A stretch of 64,000 nucleotides of DNA, from assembly GCA_964247055.1 (NCBI GenBank), contig OZ176056.1, forward strand, positions 7,936,001 through 8,000,000. Reading direction: 5' to 3'. Made by a program: the position numbers and the translations under genes. How positions within the stretch are numbered: the stretch's first letter is position 1; each line of letters starts with the position of its first letter. Shown piece after piece: positions 26,251-34,546 of this stretch. The stretch comes from Paragordius varius. Its lineage: Eukaryota > Nematomorpha. The notes beneath the pieces are model-generated. The model saw nothing but the letters and a program-made list of their open reading frames with translations. It was not told where the DNA came from and ran no database searches.

Positions 26251-29200
26251 ATTTACAGTTCAAATTCACCCTTAAACAATTCAAATTCACCCTTAAACAA
26301 TTCAAATTCACCCTTGAACAATTCAAATTCACCCTTGAACAATTCAAATTCACCCTTAAATAAATAACATATTTTTTAAGATTAAAAATTACCTATATTT
26401 TAATATATTTTTAAAAAATAAAATTGTGTTTTAAATTAAGATAATACTGAAAAAAATAATTAATTATGCCATAAAGATTTATTTTATATTAATAATGAGT
26501 TATATTAGTTCGAAAACACATAATTTATTTTTAGGGTGAATTTGAATTGTAAATGGTATATATATATATATGTTTTTTTTGTTCATTCTGAACATATTAT
26601 CAAACGTTAAAAAATCTAAATATTTTTTACTATATTGTTTCTATAGGAAAATATAATACATTGGCTTAATACAGGAGGCACTAAACAGGGCTACCAATTT
26701 ACCCTCATGTGTGGGGATGGAACTAATGATGTAGGAGCTCTTAAAGCTTCACACATAGGTACTATATGGTCTGAGGGAAAAATAAATGACTTTAAAAACT
26801 ATTTTCTTGTTGAATTTTATAGGAATTTATAGAAATTTAACTATTTTTTGATATCAAAAACTTTTTTTTATTTTAGATTGTTATAAAAAACATTATATAG
26901 AAAAATGAGATTTTTTTCGATGATAAATTAAATATTTTTGACTTACAATGACTTTTTGTATTTAAATCAAATATTTTAAACGATTATTATATTTGAAATA
27001 TGAATCTATTAACCAAACGTTTTATTTAGTATAATTTTTGTTTTATCGGAATAAAAATATTTGGTTTTTTAATAAAAATTATCATATTTTTAAAACCTAA
27101 TTTTTTTCATATTAATATAAATTATCGTTTCATATTTGAAAATAAAAGTACAGTATGCATTTTAATGGTTGCTTTTTTCACATACTATAGTGGGGCAAAT
27201 TGCAACACAGTAGTGTATGGAAAAAACATAAAATATTGAATAAACAATTATATTTCATTTCTTTTTCCCATATACTACTGTTGTGTTGCAAATTCCCCAA
27301 CTATAGTGTGATTTAAAATGCATACTGTATTGTATATCATAATAAAAAATCAAGATTTAAACCTTGGCTGTCTTTTATAAAAAAAATTTATTTTTAAATA
27401 ATTATTTTTTACAGGTGTTTCCATATTATCGAATGGGCCCAGCAAATATATTCCACCTAAATTGATGACTTCCAAAAAATTTGATAATACTCAGTCCAAT
27501 AATGATTTTGTTGATAAATCGCCTAAAAATATTACAAAAGGACAGCCCTTAACTAAAAAAGAATTGTTTGAGCGAAAAATGGCAAAAATTAACAATCTTG
27601 AACACTCCTCCAAAGCAAAAACTCATGCTTCAAACAACGCAAAACATGTACAAACGCTGGAAAATACTAAGGTTTTTTTATCTATCTTTCCATTGGTATT
27701 TTAGAGTTAAATTTAAATTAGTTTTAATATATTGTGAAACTATTTTATTTTCTCTTAACTTTACTTGATTAGTCGACTTATTTTCTCAATGATACTTTTA
27801 GTTAATTCATTTTTTTATTATCTATATATAGGCTCACAATTGATTTAAATATTTTTGCTTAAATTGCGCATAGTATAATAGACGCTTTTGATTTTGAATA
27901 TTTAACTTTTCAGATTTCCTTAGGTTTTTTTTGTTTGCGGCATTTTTAATTCAAACAATAAAATATTTTATATAAAATTAATCTTTTAAAAGGGTGGGAT
28001 ATATATTTTTATACTTGTTAATATCTCGTTTTAAACGGAAACCTTATATACATTTATATTTATTGTCAAATAACCATTTTTCGAATGATTAAAGTGATTT
28101 TTTTGGTTTTTTAATATAATAAGCCTTTTTATTTAGAATCATTTGTTCGTTCATTAAAAGTGTTTGTTTTTCCTCCATTTTTATGCTAAAACTTTTAATA
28201 TGAGCTTAATTCAGTATTCATTATATAGGTTGCTTATTTCACACTATAGTTGATCTCGATTTGCAACATAGTAGTGTATGAAAAAAACAATCAAATCTTA
28301 AATAGTAATATAAGAAAGTAAAAATTGGTTATTCAACATTGTGTTGTTGTTTTTTTCCATACACTACTGTTGTGTTGCGAATTGCCCAATTATCGTGTGA
28401 AATAAGCAACCAATATAATGCATACTATATTTATCATCCATTTTATTAAAAAAAAATAACCATTACCCTACTTTTTTCATGTAGTAAAATGAAGATTTTA
28501 GCAAAGAACTGCTCATTATATATATCATTATTAATATTGTGATTGCATTAAATTATAAGGTTTTTTATATATTTTTTTTAATCGTAAAAAAATGTTTTTA
28601 TAAACCTATTTGTTCTTGTGTATATATATTTAACTTTCGAGTTAAAAAATGCGGGCATTAAAGTTATCTGTATAGTTAATTTAATCGAAACAACGAAAAC
28701 TACTCCAATTTTAGTATTAATTATATTTGAAATAAACACACTTTTTTTTAATTTTATGATAAAAATAATGAAGATATATATATAATTACAGTTTAAAATC
28801 ATATGTATTTATTTTTCTCAGAAACGTATCGAAAATTTAATGGAACAGCTTGAAAAAGAAGGGGGTAACTTAGAACCCGCTTTGGTTAAGCTGGGAGATG
28901 CCAGTATTGCTGCACCATTCACTTCTAAAACATCATCTATACAATGCGGTAATTTTTTTCTGTTTACAAATTGATAAATTTTATCAGTTTTTACAGAATA
29001 TTTATATTATTATAAAGACAACATAGGAATAAGTAATTTGTTTTATTTGGAATTTGAATAATTTTCTGTACAAGATGTGGTAATTTATTTAAAAATTACT
29101 AGGGTTCGTAGCTTTTTTATAACAGCAATTAAGATATTTTTAGTATTTTTTCACTATGTATAAAGACAAAAAATTAAATGTAAAAAATGGTAAGTAATTA

Positions 29201-31199
29201 ACCTTCTATCTTTCAATAATGCTGTATATACAAATTTGATTTATTAGTTTTTTATGTGTGCTTTTTTTATGAAATTTACTTTAGAAGTAAATATTTTGCA
29301 GTAATTTTGAAATAAAAACTAATGTTTGAAATATTATTTTATATAACCGATTTTTCTTAAATATATATTGTAAATACTTGGAAAAGCTTCTGTACATAAA
29401 AAATTATTAAAGTATAACCTTTATTCTTTATTATTTATCATTTTTATTGTTTTTGCTTTTTAGTGTGTGATATTATAAAACAAGGCCGATGTACCCTGGT
29501 TACTACGCTTCAAATGTACGTTATTTTGGCACTAAATGCCCTAATTTTGGCTTATAGTCAAAGTGTTTTGTACCTTGATGGAGTTAAATATAGTGATACT
29601 CAATCAACTTGTCAGGGTTTATTGCTCGCCATCTGTTTTCTGGCAATTTCACGCTCAAAAGTTTTTTAATTTTTTGTTTTAAAATATATTGAATTGTAGA
29701 AATTGGATTATTATTAAATAAATTTGTAAATTGCACTAAAAATTAATTTGTATATAATAATGAAAGTGACTTTTTATAACAAGAAACCTATATAAATTTA
29801 TATAATCTGTTAGATTAGAATAGTAAAAGTATTTAATTTAAAACACAATTATTGTAATTACAAAGTTACTAATTTACGTTGTATCTTATTTTAAAATCCC
29901 ATAATAGTTTATTTTAATTAGAATATGTTTTTTTTCACAAAAAAATCTTTTTATTTTAATTATTTCTTTTGTGTTTTATATAGCCCTTGAAGCATTTATC
30001 CGTGCAAAAACCTTTGTCCAACATATTCAATGTTGCTACACTGAGCACTATATTTGGTCAATTTGCTATTCATTTTGCTACGTTAGTTTATCTTTACCGT
30101 GAAGCTATATACCTATCCCCACCCAAGTATAAAAATTTCTTTTGGGTTATAATTTGAAAATGACTTTTTATTTTAATTTTTGGGGTATTTTGGATTTTTA
30201 TATTAAAAAACCACCAAAAAAATTTAATTTATTAAATTTATTAGCTAATTATACTAATTCTTATTATTATTATATATTGATAAAAAACCTATCGATTTTA
30301 AAAATTTAAATAATCTCAAAAAGGGGTGAGCCATGTATTTTTTCAAACGATTGATGTCATTATGAGGGGGTCATACACTCATTTATATCTAGCCAATCTA
30401 AAATATATTATATCATATATTCACCAAAAAATCGATAAAATTTTTTTATGCTTAGAGAGGAAGGATTCGTTAATCTTGAGGCCGATTTTAAACCCAATTT
30501 GGTTAACAGTACAGTTTATATTGTATCCTTAACTCTTCAAGTTGCAACATTTCTCATAAACTATCGCGTAAATTTTATGCTTAAAAAAATTATTTTTCAT
30601 ATTTTTTATTTTCATTTATCTTTGAATGGTTTTAATTTTAATTATATGTGTGATAACAGATTTTCATAATATTTATAATAGAAATTAAAGTGCTTTCTTT
30701 ATATTAATTAAATCAAGATTCTATTTTAAATTAAAAAATCACCCTTATTAACTATTTTTTTGTATAACTCAAATATTTTATAGGGAAAACCATTTATGGA
30801 AAGCCTGAAAGATAATAAAGCATTATTTTTTTCAATCTTGGTACCTTTGATTTGTGCATTTGCCTTGGCTCTTAATACGTTTCCCAATTTTACGCAATAT
30901 TTGGAGGTCGTCCCATTACCAAATCAAGTATACTCATTTATTAAAATAAATTATATTGGGGTTACCAAGACAATTAAATATTAATGAAAATAAATTTGCA
31001 TAAAATTAAAATTATATAACAAAATTTAAAATCTAATAGACTATCTATTATTTTTGATTTAAATTTTTGCAGCATAAAATATATTATTTATTTTTTATTA
31101 TCATATGTCTAGTTTAAATGGTTAGTAGTTAAGGTACTAATTGGAGACTTGATATCAGCCTACATACTCAATACGGCTATACACAAGTTTTTTGGATAA
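10046..31199 (+). CDS. ATP13A1: P5A-type ATPase ATP13A1 (ER transmembrane-helix dislocase), complete, 26 exons
   Basis: Joining 26 exons with GT-AG introns gives 3828 nt, 1275 residues plus stop, with every phase agreeing; human ATP13A1 has about 1204. P5A ATPases sit in the ER membrane and use ATP to extract misinserted or mistargeted transmembrane helices. Visible motifs in order: TGES (~298-301, actuator), PPELP (~463-467, the P5A signature, not PPALP of P5B), DKTGT with phosphorylated Asp ~506, KGAPET (~674), TGDN (~770-773), [11 protein letters not shown] (~906-916), then [13 protein letters not shown] and the C-terminal helices ending HKFFG. Exons: 10046-10309, 10337-10423, 10451-10620, 11187-11306, 13062-13170, 13839-13908, 14391-14488, 15600-15792, 16887-17090, 17920-18057, 18802-18924, 19472-19681, 20545-20807, 22305-22408, 23406-23547, 23681-23798, 24523-24623, 24901-25035, 26647-26758, 27415-27671, 28822-28948, 29464-29660, 29984-30126, 30456-30567, 30784-30927, 31113-31199. 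Start: first in-frame ATG, giving an N-terminus like yeast Spf1. An extra upstream exon cannot be excluded. Confidence 0.95.
10310..10336 (+). other. 27-nt intron 1 of ATP13A1
   Basis: Starts GTATGTTTTTAA and ends AATTTAG. It contains an in-frame TAA, so the protein requires its removal. Flanks are in phase 0 on both sides. Confidence 0.85.
10424..10450 (+). other. 27-nt intron 2 of ATP13A1
   Basis: Starts GTTTACATACCATAA and ends TTGCTTAG. It contains an in-frame TAA. Exon 2 between the two short introns is 87 nt, exactly 29 codons. Confidence 0.85.
11307..13061 (+). other. ATP13A1 intron 4, repeat-filled
   Basis: 1755 bp. It holds an (AT)n tract near 12436-12466, one copy of the 21-bp-unit inverted-repeat element (12536-12933) and otherwise AT-rich filler. 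No exon-like segment is needed here, since phases of exons 4 and 5 already agree. Confidence 0.6.
12536..12933. mobile_element. 21-bp-unit inverted-repeat element, copy 1
   Basis: Left end: TACTATTTACAATTCAA, then three units of the antisense form (TTCACCCTTGAACAATTCAAA). Right end: six units of GGGTGAATTTGAATTGTTCRA and the tip CTGTAAATGGTATATA. The core (~200 bp) is AT-rich and non-coding. This copy shows the largest unit number in the window. Confidence 0.85.
13062..15792 (+). CDS. ATP13A1: ATP13A1 exons 5-8: actuator (A) domain
   Basis: Exon 5 carries MRNMxEIRKMG-like conserved sequence ([18 protein letters not shown]). Exon 6 gives [17 protein letters not shown]. Exon 7 gives [11 protein letters not shown], then [15 protein letters not shown] with the dephosphorylation motif TGES. 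Exon 8 gives [12 protein letters not shown]. Exon 8 ends in phase 1 at 15792 and its split codon is completed by exon 9 (GT), restoring Ser-Pro-Asp-Asn-Gly-Cys. Confidence 0.93.
13504..13517 (+). repeat. Poly-G tract, 14 bases
   Basis: Fourteen consecutive G in otherwise AT-rich DNA inside ATP13A1 intron 5. Confidence 0.9.
13590..13812. mobile_element. AAAGACAAATA-family MITE, copy 1
   Basis: Left arm has ACGTAAAGACAAATATTTTT. The right arm has the reverse complement, ending TTTGTCCGTATAATTTCAAT. Same family as 25905-26197 and 57753-58051. Confidence 0.6.
13958..14338. mobile_element. 21-bp-unit inverted-repeat element, copy 2 (compound)
   Basis: Two left tips lie in a row (TATACCATTTACAGTTCAA at 13958 and a diverged CCATTTACTATTCAAAA near 14097) but only one right half, which ends early at TTGAATTGTTCATC. 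Probably a broken copy joined to a second one. Confidence 0.65.
14866..15224. mobile_element. 21-bp-unit inverted-repeat element, copy 3
   Basis: Starts ATACCATTTACAATTCAA, has three antisense units on the left and five sense units on the right, and ends CTGTAAATGGTATATA. Lies in ATP13A1 intron 7. Confidence 0.85.
16500..16640 (+). repeat. Decoy duplicate of the 5' end of ATP13A1 exon 9
   Basis: A segment ending ATCAAAGGTCCCGATAATGG with its own acceptor AG (16611-16612) repeats the real intron end and exon start at 16780-16915, offset 274 bp. After TGCGTTTGTTAAC the copy diverges and stops, so it is a truncated exon copy. Confidence 0.8.
16887..18057 (+). CDS. ATP13A1: ATP13A1 exons 9-10: M3 and M4 with PPELP
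   Basis: Exon 9 (16887-17090) reads [20 protein letters not shown] and then the M3 helix [19 protein letters not shown]. Exon 10 (17920-18057) reads [16 protein letters not shown], then [15 protein letters not shown], the M4 substrate-binding motif of P5A. The 829-bp intron between them holds several degenerate copies of the M3-encoding part of exon 9 (see separate entries). Confidence 0.93.
17139..17276 (+). CDS. In-phase duplicate of the ATP13A1 M3 exon segment (possible cassette exon)
   Basis: After ATTTTTAG, an open segment of 138 nt (2 + 45 codons + 1) reads [19 protein letters not shown] and then the M3 sequence [19 protein letters not shown], ending G|GTGAGT. Its phases match both exon 9 and exon 10, so inclusion would insert 46 residues with a second M3-like helix and no frame change. 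That would alter membrane topology, so it may be rare, regulated or non-functional. The near identity of the M3 part to exon 9 points to a recent tandem duplication. Confidence 0.45.
17197..17858 (+). repeat. Tandem degenerate copies of the M3-coding segment of exon 9
   Basis: Copies of TGTTATTGGTTTTTGCTAT, then ATATATGTTTGGATATATGG, recur at about 17197-17277, 17404-17476, 17563-17634 and 17801-17858, each more diverged than the last. The third copy has lost 7 bases, which shifts its frame. The original is in exon 9 (17011-17090). Flanking intron (TAGATTTTATGATCA) is duplicated with the first copies, giving a unit of about 190-200 bp. Confidence 0.85.
18101..18247. mobile_element. CAGTATGCATTT mariner-like MITE, copy 1
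   Basis: Flanked by TA on both sides. Left CAGTATGCATTTTAATGG and right AAATTCATACTG are inverted repeats. Inner arms contain GGGCAATTTGCAACACA and GTGTATGGAAAAA. CAGT ends with TA target sites suggest mobilisation by a Tc1/mariner transposase. Confidence 0.75.
18689..18761 (+). repeat. Long (AT)n microsatellite
   Basis: Long run of AT dinucleotides with a small interruption, in ATP13A1 intron 10, ~40 bp before the exon 11 acceptor. Confidence 0.95.
18802..20807 (+). CDS. ATP13A1: ATP13A1 exons 11-13: phosphorylation site and start of nucleotide-binding domain
   Basis: Exon 11 gives [16 protein letters not shown], then FDKTGTLT with the catalytic Asp. Exon 12 gives CCHSLMNMN, a lineage-specific polar insert, and [17 protein letters not shown]. 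Exon 13 gives [13 protein letters not shown] and [12 protein letters not shown]. The inserts in exons 12 and 13, rich in Asn, partly explain why this protein is longer than its human counterpart. Confidence 0.94.
20882..21148. mobile_element. 21-bp-unit inverted-repeat element, copy 4
   Basis: Left tip degraded, then CTTGAACAATTCAAATTCA. Right end GGGTGAATTTGAATTGTTCA with tip CAGTAAATGGTATA. The plus-oriented core matches the other copies (CATTAATATGAAATATAT). Confidence 0.75.
21231..21858. mobile_element. Sibling inverted-repeat element with a different 21-bp unit (GGACCAACTTGAA type)
   Basis: Starts TATACCATTTGCACTTCAAG and ends CTTGAAGTGCAAATGGTATA, so the tips match the GGGTGAATTTG family. 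The subterminal units are GGACCAACTTGAAGTGTTCAA on the right and the reverse complement on the left (about four on the left, three or four on the right). The ~380-bp core differs from the other family. Single copy in the window; no coding frame. Confidence 0.8.
22263..22304 (+). repeat. (AT)n tract forming the exon 14 acceptor
   Basis: About 20 AT/TA repeats run up to TATAG, whose AG is the 3' splice site of ATP13A1 exon 14 at 22305. A pyrimidine tract is missing in the last 40 bases; the T-rich stretch lies upstream of the repeat. Confidence 0.85.
22305..25035 (+). CDS. ATP13A1: ATP13A1 exons 14-18: nucleotide-binding and P-domain
   Basis: Exon 14 gives [16 protein letters not shown]. Exon 15 gives [17 protein letters not shown]. 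Exon 16 gives [18 protein letters not shown]; the usual Pro after TGDN is His here. Exon 17 is a variable segment, [11 protein letters not shown]. Exon 18 gives [13 protein letters not shown], then CARFTPKQK. Exon 14 uses a weak donor (GA|GTTCATT), but only this choice keeps phase with exon 15 and matches the family. The exon 14 acceptor is the last AG of an (AT)n tract. Confidence 0.92.
22539..22739. mobile_element. CAGTATGCATTT mariner-like MITE, copy 2
   Basis: TA-flanked on the left. Left arm CAGTATACATTTTAATGG, right arm ATTAAAATGCTGCATACTG, with the shared ACTATAGT and TTTGCAACA blocks. In ATP13A1 intron 14. Confidence 0.8.
22984..23344. mobile_element. 21-bp-unit inverted-repeat element, copy 5
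   Basis: Starts ATACCATATACAATTCAT with two antisense units. The right side has about five partly worn units and the tip GAAGTGTAAATGGTATATA. In ATP13A1 intron 14, ~60 bp before exon 15. Confidence 0.8.
24768..24883. mobile_element. CAGTATGCATTT mariner-like MITE, short copy 3
   Basis: Shortened copy, from CATTATGCATTTTAAAG to AAAATGCATACTATA, keeping the TTGGCAATTTGCAACACAG block. It ends less than 20 bp from the exon 18 acceptor of ATP13A1. Confidence 0.65.
25117..25151 (+). repeat. (AT)n microsatellite
   Basis: Uninterrupted AT dinucleotide run in ATP13A1 intron 18. Confidence 0.95.
25542..25803. mobile_element. 21-bp-unit inverted-repeat element, copy 6
   Basis: Starts ATACCATTTACACTTCGA and ends GAATTGTAAATGGTACATA, with one or two units per side. 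Short-ended copy. Confidence 0.8.
25905..26197. mobile_element. AAAGACAAATA-family MITE, copy 2
   Basis: Preceded by TA. Begins CAGTAAAAATGGAATTTATA, then ACGGACAAAATGTAAAAATA. The right arm, GTTACGTTTTGTCCATATAAT, is the complement. CAGT ends and TA flanks again fit a Tc1/mariner-mobilised MITE. Confidence 0.7.
26246..26560. mobile_element. 21-bp-unit inverted-repeat element, copy 7
   Basis: Starts ATACCATTTACAGTTCAAA with five antisense units. The right end has a single unit and the tip GAATTGTAAATGGTATATA, so the two ends differ strongly in unit number. It is inserted at an (AT)n tract (26205-26245). Confidence 0.85.
26647..28948 (+). CDS. ATP13A1: ATP13A1 exons 19-21: hinge motif and variable cytosolic loop
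   Basis: Exon 19 gives [20 protein letters not shown], the Mg-binding GDGxND motif. Exon 20 is a long, charged, poorly conserved loop ([16 protein letters not shown]) of the kind seen before M5 in P5A proteins. Exon 21 gives [18 protein letters not shown], diagnostic for P5A. Confidence 0.94.
27151..27328. mobile_element. CAGTATGCATTT mariner-like MITE, copy 4
   Basis: TA on both sides (27149-27150 and 27329-27330). Left CAGTATGCATTTTAATGG, right AAAATGCATACTG. In ATP13A1 intron 19. Confidence 0.85.
28212..28427. mobile_element. CAGTATGCATTT mariner-like MITE, copy 5
   Basis: Left CAGTATTCATTATATAGG and right CCAATATAATGCATACTA, with clear inner arms (ACTATAGTTG, TTTGCAACATAG). In ATP13A1 intron 20. 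Confidence 0.8.
29464..31199 (+). CDS. ATP13A1: ATP13A1 exons 22-26: C-terminal membrane helices
   Basis: Exon 22 gives [20 protein letters not shown], then [20 protein letters not shown]. Exon 23 gives [20 protein letters not shown] and VYLYREA. Exon 24 gives [18 protein letters not shown]. Exon 25 gives [13 protein letters not shown]. Exon 26 gives [20 protein letters not shown] and stop (TAA at 31197-31199). An alternative acceptor at 31072 would give a short unrelated tail and is rejected because exon 26 aligns with the family C-terminus. Confidence 0.93.
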
Positions 31200-31911
31200 T
31201 TTTGTTATTATTAATTCGCGCAGACCTGCATAATTATTTTTATATTATTTATTACAATAAATTTTCTTTTAAATGGCTAAAAATTGTATTACAATAAATT
31301 AAAAACAACAATGATCCCAATAACATAAGGTAGTCTATTAAACATTCGATACCAGCTAGTTACATGTCCAATTTTTAAATAAAAATTATTAGCATCGATG
31401 ATTATACCTTTATGCGATTCATGATTTAAACTTTTATATGAAGCATTCGATTTTTTGTCAATAAAATGGTCCCTATAATAATAATTCAATTGAATTTGCG
31501 ATTACAAACATTTGTAAGAAAATTATTTTTTTCCAAGGATTTTTGTGTGTTTAGCTAGTTTTTATTGCTAAAAATTTAATTTCATAATCCTTTTAGGTAA
31601 TTTTGATGTTTTACAAATTAAAAAATTGATAAGTATAATTTAACGTTTTTAAAAACGAATATTTTTTTAAAATACACCATTTTTAATCTTTTCTTAATTT
31701 TTTTATATAACCATAGTTTTGGGTTGCAAAATAAGTAATAGAGAGCTAAATTGGTAATACCGTCATACAAATTATAAAGGTGTATGTAATATACAGTTTA
31801 TGCAGAAAAAATCAAGTATGGTTATCTTTAAGATATTTGTCGTTTAGTTAAGTTTTGTTTGTTTAGAATTTTTACGATATGCTAGGAGCAGAATATCATA
31901 CTAGTTACTTT
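31200..31911. other. 3' flank of ATP13A1, no gene seen
   Basis: AT-rich sequence with the polyadenylation candidate and no conserved coding signal on either strand. Confidence 0.6.
31256..31261 (+). promoter_or_regulatory. Candidate polyadenylation signal of ATP13A1
   Basis: AATAAA 57 bases after the stop codon. In AT-rich DNA this is only suggestive. Confidence 0.4.
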
Positions 31912-34211
31912 AAAAATGGAAAATGCTGGCTTAGTGATCTGTTTCCGGAAAACCGGTAGACCCATTCAAATCCAAATGTCGAAAAAATATAATCATTAAT
32001 GAATGCCCCCACAATAGCTTCGCCCTTTTTTGAATAAGGCCCCCAGTTCGGCACCCCGTGTAAAAAACGGCTTTTCCAAAAAAAGAAGTCCACAAAAATC
32101 GTGTCTTTACAATTTTTTCGGAAAATGTGTTGGATCATTCAATTTCAAATATGATTTTTGTTTATTTCCATATTCGGCTCGCTTTTTTAATATAGGCCCC
32201 CTTTTTACTCGCTCCCCCCGTAAAATGCCACTTTTTTCAAAAAAAAATAAGTTCACAAAAATAATTTTTTTATTCTATTTTTCGCCCAAAGTATGAGACA
32301 GTAAAAATTCAATAAGGATTCTAGGTATTCCCTGTTAAAAGGCAATGATAGCTGCTGGGTAAGGAGATACCCGCTAAAAACTGACCCGTCATATCGAAAT
32401 AGCGTGCTTTTGGGGCTAAATATCAAAAAACCTCTCAGGCCATATGAGTTTAATAACTGCTTATAATAATACCCGTAACAAGGCAAAAATTTAGATCGTG
32501 CAGATTTAAAAAATTAGACTTTAATTAGGCCCTTCACGCCCTGAAAAATGCGTCACCATAGAATGATTTTTCAGTTTTGAGGCAACTTTTCCAAAAACTA
32601 ATGAGAGCATATGAAGTCAATCATAATTCCAGGTATTCTCCGTAAAAACTTAAAATTAATCGAGCACTTTTTTGTATCAGCCCTTGGGTAAGAGCTTCCC
32701 GCCTAAAACTGCTTCACCATATCGATATAGCTTGACTTTGGAGGCAAATTTTAGATATCAGGCCATATAACTAAATATTACCTATAAAAAGGTAAAAATT
32801 CAAGTCGAGCGGATTTTTTAAATTAACCTTTAATTAGGTCTACGCCCTAAAAAAAACTATTATTTAGTTTTGAAGCATTCTTCCAAAAAATATTAAGAAC
32901 ATAAGGAATAAATGATATTCCAGGTATTACCCTATAAAGGTAAAATTTTTTATCGTACGTCTTTTTTATATTGGCCTCTGGGTAGTAGGCTACCCGCCAA
33001 CAGCTGCGCCACCATACAGCGTGACTTGCAAATTAAAATTTATCAGGCCATATGAGTTCAATAAGGGCTTGAAATATTACCCGTAAAAAGGCAAAAATTT
33101 AAGTAGACAAGTTTATTAAATTACCCCTTAATTAGGCCCTTGTCCTGAAAAAGGCGCCACCATAGAATTACTTTTTGGTTTTTGGGCAATTTTTTTGAAT
33201 ATACTACGAGAGCATGTGAAATCAATCATGATTCCATGTATTAATCGAATTAAGGCAAAAAATTTAATCGAGCGTTTTTTTGTTTCGCCCCTGGTTAGAG
33301 GCTATCCAGCTAAAACTGCGTCACCATATCGATGCAGCATGCCTTTGGAATCAACTTTTAGAAAACGTATGAGTCTAAAAGGAACATATGGAATCCATGA
33401 TAATTCCAGATAATATAAAGGCAAAAAATTTTCCCAGCGCTTTTTTATAGCTGCCCCTGGGCTAGGAGCTACCTGTAAAAAACTGCTCCACTATATAGAA
33501 TTTGCGTTGTTTTGGAGCTAATTTACAGAAAATTTATAAAGCCATATGCGCTCATTTAAAGCTTGAAATAATACCTCTAACTGGGTAAAAATTAAGGTCA
33601 GGCGTTTTTTAGCCCTTTTTGGGCCTTTATGCCCTAAAAATAGGCCATCATATAACGATTATTTAGTGTTGAGTTATTTTTTCGAATAACCCATGAGGCG
33701 ATGGTATCAAACATTAATCCCAAATATTTGCATAAAGGCAAACATTTTAACCCAGCGCTTTATATAGCTCTATGAGGGGTCAACTGAATTAAAACACGCC
33801 ATACAAAAATGGCGTGGTTTTGGAGCTAATTTTGTAAAAAAATTGAGGAGTGAGTTCAGTTAAACACATTTCTGGGGAATTTATATATCATTTTTCCCTT
33901 TAAAAAGGAACCATGATTTACTTTTTGTATCCCTTGATCCCAGCTGTGTGAAAACAATTTTAAAATAATAATTTTATCCATTCGTGAAGCGAAAATCTTA
34001 AAATAAATCCAATATAATTACTTTAATAAAGGACAGTTCGAGTCAATATTTGAGCCTATGTAAAAACCCTTAAAAGAATAATCAAAGATATTGTTTTTAT
34101 TTAATATGTTTTTTATTATTTTTTTATCTCCATTACCCCTATTTATTGCAAATTATTAAGAATAATTATTGGTAGGACTACGTCACAGCGAAGCGTGACA
34201 CGGCTAGCTAG
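31912..34211 (+). mobile_element. Helitron/HINE-like non-autonomous element with internal tandem repeats
   Basis: The left end AAAAATGGAAAATGCTGGCTT and the following ACCCATTCAAATCCAAATGTCG are shared, inverted, with 51140-51230. The right end has a short stem (GTCAC at 34182, GTGAC at 34195) followed after a few bases by GGCTAGCTAG|T. The 50962-51230 copy ends the same way (GACA ... GCTAG|T). A 3' hairpin plus CTAG end next to T is the Helitron signature, and internal minisatellites are usual in HINE/DINE-type relatives. It is non-coding. The left end does not show the canonical TC start, so the class is inferred, not proven. Confidence 0.5.
32290..33860 (+). repeat. Degenerate ~300-bp tandem array
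   Basis: Landmarks such as TAATTAGGCCCT (about 32525, 32832, 33127, weaker near 33612), CAGGCCATATGAG (32436, 32759, 33047, 33540) and AATTCCAGGTATT recur every ~290-320 bp, five or so units in all. The last interval is longer and contains an extra partial unit. GC is higher than in surrounding DNA. Short open frames here are chance. Confidence 0.7.
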
Positions 34212-34546
34212 TAAAACATAAAAATATATAAATAAATTTATTTAATTACAAATTTTTGGGTAGAAAATGCAGTAATCAAATGAATATATTCATTCTATTA
34301 TAAAAATTTAATATTATGCAATCATTTATAAAATAAAGCATATATATATATATCAAAATTTATATGAAATATTTAATTGTTTTAAGTTGGGTATAAAAAT
34401 GCATAATTGTTTTTTGATACTTAAATTGTTATTGATTTTGCCACATAATTATAATATAAAAATAATATTAATTATGAAATTTTGAATATTGACTATAATT
34501 TTGATGCTTTTATCCAATTTTAGTAAAATAGAGTTCTCTATATCAT
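34212..34546. other. 3' flank of the minus-strand gene
   Basis: AT-rich, non-coding. TTTATT at 34237-34242 is an AATAAA on the minus strand, ~300 bases past the stop, and could serve as the polyadenylation signal. Confidence 0.4.

Noticed and set aside
31072-31112. Alternative last exon of ATP13A1 starting after TTTTTGCAG
   Set aside because: It would end in a short unrelated hydrophobic tail. The acceptor at 31112 gives a C-terminus that aligns with known P5A proteins.
31905-32486. Several open frames on both strands
   Set aside because: They overlap the Helitron-like element and its tandem array. The higher GC simply gives fewer stops.
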